Part shown: one piece after another, positions 14,459 to 21,152 of the stretch
Position numbering within the stretch: the stretch's first letter is position 1
Layout of the letters: each line of letters opens with the position of its first letter
Assembly (NCBI GenBank): GCA_946626265.1
Contig: CAMOUE010000016.1
Location: forward strand, 1 to 21,152
Length of the DNA stretch: 21,152 bases
Origin: an uncultured Eggerthellaceae bacterium
GTDB taxonomy: Bacteria; Actinomycetota; Coriobacteriia; Coriobacteriales; Eggerthellaceae
Direction: 5' to 3'
Position numbers and translations under genes: made by a program
The notes under the pieces: generated by a model
What the model saw: the letters and a program-made list of their open reading frames with translations, nothing else
Told to the model about the DNA's origin: nothing
The model's database searches: none

Positions 14459-16543
14459 ATGGGACGAATCGCTGAGGAATACGGCACGCTGGTGTTCAAC
14501 GACCACACGATGCAGGAGTTGCTGCCGTCGGCGACTTACAAGGCGCTGTCCAAGACGATCAAGGAGGGCAAGCCGCTCGACATCGAGGTCGCCAACGTGG
14601 TCGCGCACGCCATGAAGGAATGGGCCGTCGCGAACGGTGCCACGCATTACACGCATTGGTTCCAGCCGCTGTCGGGCATCACGTCCGAGAAGCACGACGC
14701 GTTCCTCGACCCGCAGGCAGATGGGCGTGCCATCATGAAGTTTTCGGGCAAGGCCCTCATCCAGGGCGAGCCCGATGCGTCGAGTTTTCCGTCCGGCGGC
14801 ATTCGCGCCACGTTCGAGGCGCGCGGCTATACGGCATGGGATCCCACGAGCTACGCGTTCATCAAGGACGAGGTGCTGTGCATCCCCACGGCGTTCTGTA
14901 GCTACACCGGCGAGGCGCTCGACAAGAAGACGCCGCTCCTGCGCTCGATGGAGGCCGTGTCGGCGCAGGCGTGCAAGGTGCTGTCGTATTTCGGCCAGGA
15001 TGTGCCGCGTGTCACCACCACGGTCGGTGCCGAGCAGGAGTACTTCCTCATCAAGGAGGAGGACTACGAGCAGCGTCAGGACTTGATACTCACAGGGCGC
15101 ACGCTCTTCGGCGCGCCGCCGTGCAAGGGCCAGGAGATGGAGGAGCACTACTTCGGTGCCATCCGCCCGACGGTGAACAACTTCATGAAGGAGCTCGACG
15201 AAGAGCTCTGGAAGCTGGGCGTGGCGGCCAAGACCAAGCACAACGAGGTTGCCCCGTGTCAACACGAGTTGGCTCCCATGTTCACGATCTCGAACGTTGC
15301 CATCGACCACAACCTGCTCACGATGGAGCTCATGCGCACGATCGCGTCGCATTACGGGCTCGTGTGCCTGCAGCACGAGAAGCCGTTCGAGGGAATCAAC
15401 GGCTCGGGCAAGCACAACAACTGGTCGATTGCGACCGACTCCGAGAACCTGCTCGACCCCGGCAAGACTCCCGCGTCGAACCTGCGTTTCCTCGTGTTTC
15501 TGGCCGCGGTCGTGCAGGCGGTCGACGACTACCAGGACCTGCTCCGCATATCGGTCGCTTCCGCCGGCAACGACCACCGTCTCGGCGCGAACGAGGCGCC
15601 GCCGGCCGTCATCTCGATCTTCTTGGGTGATGAACTCGGGCGTGTGGTCGACGCTATCATTGCCGGCAAGGACGACGACGGCGCCGAAGCCGTCTACATG
15701 GACCTCGGCGTCGAGGTGCTGCCCAGTTTCGAGCGCGACAACACCGACCGCAACCGCACCTCGCCGTTCGCGTTCACGGGAAACAAGTTCGAGTTCCGCA
15801 TGCCCGGTTCGCAGGTCAACCTCGCCGATGCCAACACGATTCTGAACACGATCGTCGCGAAATCGCTCAAGTGCTTCTGCGAAGCCGTCGAAGATGCGGG
15901 CGATTTCGAGAAGGCGGCTTTCGCATGGGTGCGCAAGACCCTGATCGAGCACCAGCGCATCATCTTCAACGGCGACGGTTATGCCGATGAGTGGCTCGAG
16001 GAAGCCGAGAGGCGCGGGCTTTTGAATCTGAAGTCGCTCGTGGATGCCGCCCCGCACATGCTCGACGAGAAGAACGTCGCGCTGTTCAAGGAGTTCGGCG
16101 TGCTCAACGAAGCCGAGAACCGCAGCCGCTACGAGGTCAAGCTTGAGACGTATTCCAAGCTCATCAACATCGAGGGGCAAACGATGAGCCACATGACAAA
16201 GCGCAAGATCGCTCCCGCGGTGAGCGCTTATGCAGAGCAGGTCGCCGACACCATCAATGCCAAGAAGGCTGCCAACCCCGACCTCGATCCCGTTGCCGAC
16301 CAGAAGCTGCTCGCCAAGCTGAACGCGGGTGCCAACGAGATGTCGGACGCGCTCGATGCGCTCGACGAGGCGCTGGCGGTTGCGCAGGGTATCGACGACG
16401 CGCTGGCCATGGCCCGCTCGTACCATGATGGCGTGCTGGCCGCCATGGACCGCCTGCGCGTGGCATGCGATGCCATGGAGGGCATTGTCTCGACCGAGGC
16501 CTGGCCGCTGCCGACCTACAACAAGATTCTGTTCTACTGCTAA
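14459..16543 (+). CDS. glnN: Glutamine synthetase, type III (GSIII)
   Basis: Makes glutamine from glutamate, ammonia and ATP. The 694-residue length and motif set are those of GSIII, the large dodecameric class, not of GlnA type I (about 470 residues). Diagnostic segments in order are FPSGGIRATFEARGYTAWDP near 111, VGAEQEYFLI near 190 with metal-binding glutamates, KHNEVAPCQHELAPMF near 260, GINGSGKHNNWS near 311, GNDHRLGANEAPP near 370 and NRTSPFAFTGNKFEFRMPGS near 430. The C-terminal part is charged and helical. The ATG at 14459 follows GAGGAAGGGG; an upstream in-frame start at 14399 overlaps the promoter and is rejected. A strong candidate GlnR operator lies upstream. GSIII is often called glnN or glnA depending on the source. 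The stop lies in a duplicated 19-bp segment. Confidence 0.95.
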   Translation: MGRIAEEYGTLVFNDHTMQELLPSATYKALSKTIKEGKPLDIEVANVVAHAMKEWAVANGATHYTHWFQPLSGITSEKHDAFLDPQADGRAIMKFSGKALIQGEPDASSFPSGGIRATFEARGYTAWDPTSYAFIKDEVLCIPTAFCSYTGEALDKKTPLLRSMEAVSAQACKVLSYFGQDVPRVTTTVGAEQEYFLIKEEDYEQRQDLILTGRTLFGAPPCKGQEMEEHYFGAIRPTVNNFMKELDEELWKLGVAAKTKHNEVAPCQHELAPMFTISNVAIDHNLLTMELMRTIASHYGLVCLQHEKPFEGINGSGKHNNWSIATDSENLLDPGKTPASNLRFLVFLAAVVQAVDDYQDLLRISVASAGNDHRLGANEAPPAVISIFLGDELGRVVDAIIAGKDDDGAEAVYMDLGVEVLPSFERDNTDRNRTSPFAFTGNKFEFRMPGSQVNLADANTILNTIVAKSLKCFCEAVEDAGDFEKAAFAWVRKTLIEHQRIIFNGDGYADEWLEEAERRGLLNLKSLVDAAPHMLDEKNVALFKEFGVLNEAENRSRYEVKLETYSKLINIEGQTMSHMTKRKIAPAVSAYAEQVADTINAKKAANPDLDPVADQKLLAKLNAGANEMSDALDALDEALAVAQGIDDALAMARSYHDGVLAAMDRLRVACDAMEGIVSTEAWPLPTYNKILFYC

Positions 16544-16574
16544 CCAAAATGAGTCCTGCTAACCAAAATGAGTC
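16537..16574 (+). repeat. 19-bp tandem duplication across the glutamine synthetase stop codon
   Basis: ctgctaaccaaaatgagtc occurs twice head to tail (16537-16555 and 16556-16574). The unit includes the last codon base, the TAA stop and the first bases of a family 1 palindrome. Only the second copy continues into a complete palindrome, which points to slippage or an insertion-associated duplication. Confidence 0.9.
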
Positions 16575-16599
16575 GGGAGAACAGTTCTCCCGACTCATT
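16567..16599. repeat. Family 1 palindrome, first of a pair before purF
   Basis: A perfect 33-bp copy (centre GAAC-A-GTTC) just after the 19-bp duplication, 23 nt downstream of the glutamine synthetase stop. Its sequence equals the copy after glnR. Confidence 0.9.
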
Positions 16600-16631
16600 G
16601 TGAATGTATGAGGGACAAGAACGATTGCCTG

Positions 16632-16664
16632 AATGAGTCGGAAGAACTGTTCTCCCGACTCATT
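16632..16664. repeat. Family 1 palindrome, second of the pair
   Basis: A 33-bp copy with one arm mismatch (GGAAG against CTCCC), followed by TTTTT including the last bases of the repeat, so it could act as a terminator for rightward transcription. It lies only 20 nt before the purF start. No convincing purF promoter is visible between the two copies (16600-16631). Confidence 0.85.
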
Positions 16665-16684
16665 TTTGAGGGGAAGAGGCTGCT

Positions 16685-18091
16685 ATGGCGACATCCGCAT
16701 TTCCAGGGGAGCGGCCCGACAGGCTCGAGGAGGCGTGCGCGGTGTTCGGCGTCTATGCGCCGGGGCAAGACGTGGCGCGCTTGACGGCGTTCGGGTTGCA
16801 GGCGCTGCAGCATCGCGGTCAGGAGAGCGCGGGTATCGCGGTCGGCGACGGTAAAACGGTGCTCATCCACAAAGACCTGGGTCTCGTCGACCAGGTGTTC
16901 ACCGAGGAGACGCTCTCGCATCTCGAAGGCGACCTCGCCATCGGCCACACGCGCTATTCCACGGCCGGTGGTGGCGGGTGGACGGCTGCGCAACCTCATA
17001 TATCGGCCATCGACGACGAGCTCATTGCGCTCGCGCACAACGGGACGCTCGTGGACACGTTGCCGCAACGCGCTTGGCTTGCCAACGAAGGCGTCCAGCT
17101 CTACGGATACACCGACAGCGAGGTAGCGGCACGCACGATCGGCGTCGACACCCGCCGCGCTGGGCATATCCGCGCGGGCATTCGGCTCATGATGCAGCAA
17201 TTGCATGGCGCCTACGCCATCGTGTTGGCTACGCCCACGGCGCTTTACGCTTTCCGCGACCCGAACGGCATCCGCCCTCTTTCGCTCGGGAAGCTGCCGG
17301 ATGACGGCGGATGGGTCGTGGCGAGCGAGTCATGCGGGCTCGACGCTATCGGCGCCGTCTTCGTGCGCGATGTCGAACCGGGCGAGATCATCAAAATCAG
17401 CGCCAGCGGTTTCGAGTCGGAGCAGGGAATCGAGCCGGCCAGGCGCGCGAGCTGCATCTTCGAATACGTGTACTTCGCTCGGCCTGACAGCGTGCTTGAC
17501 GGCGATGTCGTGTACCACGCCCGCCGCCGCATGGGGCGCGTCCTTGCACGCGAGGCGCCGGTAGAGGTCGATTACGTGTTGGGCGTGCCCGATTCGGGCG
17601 TGCCGCCGGCTTTGGGTTATGCGGCAGAAAGCGGCCTCGAGTATTGCGACGGCATCGTGAAGAACCGCTATGTCGGCCGCACGTTCATCCAGCCTACGCA
17701 GGAAATGCGTCAGATGGGCATCCGCATGAAGCTTAATCCGCTACCGAGCGTCATCGCGGGAAAGCGGCTCGTGGTGATCGATGACTCCATCGTACGCGGC
17801 AATACTTCAAAGCAGCTTGTGGCCATGCTGCGCCAAGCAGGCGCGAGGGAGGTGCACTTGCGCATAGTGAGCCCCGAGGTGATGTGGCCGTGTTTCTACG
17901 GTATCGACACCGATACTCGCGATCAGCTCATCTCGGCCAACATGACGCACGATGAGGTATGCGCGTACATCGGGTGCGATTCTCTGGCGTTTATCAGCCT
18001 CGAGGGCCTGAGAAGCGCGGTGCATTCCACCCACGACGGCTATTGCGACGCATGCTTCAGCGGTGATTACCCCGTGCCTGTCCCAGAATGA
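16685..18091 (+). CDS. purF: Amidophosphoribosyltransferase (first step of purine synthesis)
   Basis: Makes phosphoribosylamine from PRPP and glutamine. The product is 468 residues, normal for the Bacillus-type enzyme. Cys18 (EEACAVFG) is the expected nucleophile after removal of a 17-residue propeptide; most relatives read EECGVFG. Amidotransferase marks are LQHRGQESAGI, IGHTRYSTAGG and AHNGTLVD. The PRPP site is VVIDDSIVRGNTSKQ near 362. Four cysteines at the places of the Bacillus [4Fe-4S] ligands are visible: Cys257, Cys403, and Cys454/Cys457 in GYCDACFSGDYP, so an oxygen-sensitive cluster is likely. GAGGGGAAGAGG precedes the ATG. The TGA stop is formed by the first bases of a family 1 palindrome. 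It converges on glmS. Confidence 0.95.
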   Translation: MATSAFPGERPDRLEEACAVFGVYAPGQDVARLTAFGLQALQHRGQESAGIAVGDGKTVLIHKDLGLVDQVFTEETLSHLEGDLAIGHTRYSTAGGGGWTAAQPHISAIDDELIALAHNGTLVDTLPQRAWLANEGVQLYGYTDSEVAARTIGVDTRRAGHIRAGIRLMMQQLHGAYAIVLATPTALYAFRDPNGIRPLSLGKLPDDGGWVVASESCGLDAIGAVFVRDVEPGEIIKISASGFESEQGIEPARRASCIFEYVYFARPDSVLDGDVVYHARRRMGRVLAREAPVEVDYVLGVPDSGVPPALGYAAESGLEYCDGIVKNRYVGRTFIQPTQEMRQMGIRMKLNPLPSVIAGKRLVVIDDSIVRGNTSKQLVAMLRQAGAREVHLRIVSPEVMWPCFYGIDTDTRDQLISANMTHDEVCAYIGCDSLAFISLEGLRSAVHSTHDGYCDACFSGDYPVPVPE

Positions 18092-18119
18092 GTCGGGAGG
18101 ACAGTTCTCCCGACTCATT
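18087..18119. repeat. Family 1 palindrome overlapping the purF stop codon
   Basis: A 33-bp copy beginning inside the last purF sense codon; its AATGAG start supplies the TGA stop (18089-18091). It ends in TTTT and lies between convergent genes, so it may terminate transcription from the purF side. Confidence 0.88.
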
Positions 18120-18151
18120 TTGACAGTCGCATTTGTCCCTTGTGCATTCAG

Positions 18152-18184
18152 AATGAGTCGGAAGGACAGTTCTCCCGACTCACT
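18152..18184. repeat. Family 1 palindrome near the glmS 3' end
   Basis: A 33-bp copy with end CACT instead of CATT and an imperfect inner arm, 8 nt from the glmS stop. With the copy at 18087 it forms a pair that may terminate transcription from both sides. Confidence 0.82.
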
Positions 18185-18192
18185 TGCGGCGT

Positions 18193-20055
<1,863 letters not shown>

Positions 20056-20100
20056 GCTTCGCACCTTTCGTATGTCGAAAACAAATGGAAAGAGTTGCAA

Positions 20101-20133
20101 GCAACCAAACGGGGACTGTCCCCGAATGGTTGC
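20101..20133. repeat. Family 2 palindrome in the glmS leader, copy 1
   Basis: A 33-bp palindrome (GCAACC outer arms, GGGGAC-T-GTCCCC core) with a few arm mismatches. It shares its last two bases with the next copy. Next to it TTGCAAGCAACC (20095-20106) is the complement of the GGTTGCTTGCAA found at the same place in the asnB leader. Confidence 0.85.
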
Positions 20134-20164
20134 AACCAAACGGGGACTGTCCCCATTTGGTTGC
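20132..20164. repeat. Family 2 palindrome in the glmS leader, copy 2
   Basis: A 33-bp copy overlapping copy 1 by 2 bp. On the glmS strand it begins 24 nt after the start of the conserved TAAACC, against 26 nt for the single copy in front of asnB. Confidence 0.85.
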
Positions 20165-20182
20165 TGACGCTTTCCTCTGTTC

Positions 20183-20217
20183 GGTTTAGCACGCGCTTTC
20201 AGGCGGCAGCATGCCAA
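20183..20217 (-). promoter_or_regulatory. Probable glmS promoter region
   Basis: On the minus strand TTGGCA begins at 20217 and TGC-TAAACCGAAC follows, with TAAACC at 20188-20183. The same two elements occur upstream of asnB at the same offsets, within 1 bp, from the GlnR-like array. TAAACC is weak as a -10, so its exact role is open. Confidence 0.4.
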
Positions 20218-20237
20218 ACGCGATGCTTCCCAAGACA

Positions 20238-20264
20238 GAAATGAAGATTTAACGGCTGTGAAAC
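20238..20264 (-). promoter_or_regulatory. Candidate GlnR operator upstream of glmS
   Basis: On the minus strand the 5-mers read GTTTC (20264-20260), GTTAA (20253-20249) and ATTTC (20242-20238) at exact 11-bp steps; the plus strand reads GAAAT-n6-TTAAC-n6-GAAAC. This is the same triplet as the first array of the glutamine synthetase promoter. It lies between carB and glmS. Confidence 0.6.
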
Positions 20265-20267
20265 CTT

Positions 20268-20291
20268 AGTGAGTCGGAAGAGCTGTTTCCC
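20268..20291. repeat. Decayed family 1 palindrome
   Basis: AGTGAGTCGGAAGAGCTG followed by TTTCCC keeps the left arm and centre of family 1 but has lost the right arm. It lies 20 nt from the carB stop codon, in the usual position for this family. Confidence 0.6.
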
Positions 20292-20311
20292 CTCCTCGTC
20301 CTTTCGTCCCG

Positions 20312-21152
20312 CTACCGAGGCAGATCCTGCAACGCGATGATACCCAGGCCTTCGTCGTGAACCGCCTCCATCGCGGCTGCAAGCGCCTGAGCCGCAGCGA
20401 TGGTAGTCGCGTACGTCACGCCGTGACGCACGGCCGCCAAGCGCAGTTCGTAGCCGTCTCCACGGGCCGCATGCCCGAAGGGTGTGTTGATCACCAGCTG
20501 GATCTCGCCATCTGCCATCAAATCGACGACGTTGGGGTGGCCTTCGCTGACCTTCTTCACCTTCTTGCACGGAACGCCCGACGCGGTCAGGGTCTTGGCC
20601 GTCCCGCCCGTGCTCACGATGCTGAAGCCCAAACGCGCGAAATCGCGCGCGATTGACGAGATGTAGCGCTTATCGCGATCGGCCACGCTCACGAACACGT
20701 CGCCGGAATGCGGCAAGTCGTACGCGATGGCGACTTGGGTCTTGGCATATGCAGCCGGGAACGTGGAAGCAACGCCCATGACCTCGCCAGTTGACTTCAT
20801 CTCGGGACCGAGCACGACATCCGAGCCGGGGAACCTGCCGAACGGCATGACCGCTTCCTTCACCGCGCAATAGCCGAGCTCGCGGTCGTCGGGAGGCAGT
20901 CCCATGTCGGCGAGCCGTTCGCCCGCCATGACGCGTGCCGCCACCTTCGCGAGGGGCACGCCGGTGGCCTTCGACGTGAACGGGACTGTCCGGCTGGCGC
21001 GAGGATTCGCCTCGATGACGTAGACCACTTGGTCTTTCACGGCAAACTGAATGTTGAGCAGACCTTGGACCCCCAAGTTCAGCGCCAACCTCCAGGCGAT
21101 GTCGCGCAGCTTGCTCACAAGCGTGTCCGACAGGGAGAACGGCGGGATACAG
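20312..21152 (-). CDS. carB: Carbamoyl-phosphate synthase large subunit, C-terminal part
   Basis: Makes carbamoyl phosphate for arginine and pyrimidines, using ammonia from glutamine hydrolysed by CarA. Only the last 280 codons are in the window; the frame runs off the right edge with CIPPFSLSDTL before the first shown segment. Visible are the end of the second ATP-grasp domain (VYVIEANPRASRTVPFTSKATG, with the metal-binding EANPR) and LGPEMKSTGEVMG. These are followed by the MGS-like allosteric domain (VFVSVADRDK, GFSIVSTGGTAKTL, HPNVVDLMADGEIQLVINTP), where UMP and ornithine act in E. coli. The stop is TAG at 20314-20312. It lies upstream of glmS on the same strand, separated by about 256 nt that hold the glmS promoter, so joint transcription is not required. 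Confidence 0.95.
   Translation of the reverse strand, partial: CIPPFSLSDTLVSKLRDIAWRLALNLGVQGLLNIQFAVKDQVVYVIEANPRASRTVPFTSKATGVPLAKVAARVMAGERLADMGLPPDDRELGYCAVKEAVMPFGRFPGSDVVLGPEMKSTGEVMGVASTFPAAYAKTQVAIAYDLPHSGDVFVSVADRDKRYISSIARDFARLGFSIVSTGGTAKTLTASGVPCKKVKKVSEGHPNVVDLMADGEIQLVINTPFGHAARGDGYELRLAAVRHGVTYATTIAAAQALAAAMEAVHDEGLGIIALQDLPR

Noticed and set aside
14408..16426. Long open frame of 672 codons on the minus strand opposite glutamine synthetase
   Set aside because: It mirrors the codon structure of the real gene, has a composition typical of antisense frames in GC-rich DNA and shows no family motifs.
16600..16631. purF promoter with TATGAG as -10
   Set aside because: No -35 at the right distance and the stretch lies between two palindromes; the match is no better than chance.
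12942..18184. CRISPR array from the regularly sized 33-bp repeats
   Set aside because: Copies are palindromic, far apart or in pairs with spacers of 6 or 32 nt, and lie between unrelated genes; there are no cas genes and no regular spacing.
20056..20182. glmS ribozyme in the glmS leader
   Set aside because: The leader is dominated by two 33-bp palindromes and a short AT-rich stretch; the ribozyme core is not recognisable.

Overview
The window looks like chromosomal DNA of a high-GC member of the Coriobacteriia (Actinomycetota), probably an Eggerthellaceae/Slackia-type gut anaerobe. Three points support this: an actinobacterial GlnR-type regulator, a type III glutamine synthetase paired with the DapL lysine route, and short palindromic intergenic repeats in almost every gap. 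The genus is an inference from gene content; no database search was possible.

Layout. Positions 1-800 hold a gene tail and a broken hypothetical gene of mixed base composition, closed by a terminator. Positions 898-2844 hold a short FdhD-like protein with its middle missing, a CrcB fluoride channel behind a structured leader, and an NdpA/YejK nucleoid-associated protein. From about 2847 to the right edge almost everything concerns glutamine and ammonia: asnB-glnR (asparagine synthetase and an orphan OmpR-type regulator), gltB-gltD (glutamate synthase), dapF and dapL (meso-diaminopimelate synthesis), a type III glutamine synthetase, purF, then on the minus strand glmS and the 3' end of carB. 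AsnB, GltB, PurF and GlmS are all Ntn-type (class II) glutamine amidotransferases, so glutamine is made and spent by neighbouring genes.

Main discovery candidate: a local GlnR regulon. Four promoter regions (asnB, gltB, glutamine synthetase, glmS) carry arrays of GAAAC/GTTAA-like 5-mers at exact 11-bp steps, the known architecture of actinobacterial GlnR operators. At gltB and the glutamine synthetase gene the array ends exactly 10 nt before a -10-like hexamer. At asnB and glmS the array sits further upstream, inside a promoter-leader module of about 150 bp that the two genes share. The regulator next to asnB has a degenerate receiver domain, as expected of GlnR.

Two families of 33-bp palindromes punctuate the region. 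Family 1 (GAGTCGG...CCGACTC) has eight good copies, mostly just after stop codons and often in pairs. Family 2 (GGGGAC...GTCCCC) occurs only in the asnB and glmS leaders. The gltB leader can also form two mutually exclusive hairpins, one of which hides the ribosome binding site and start codon.
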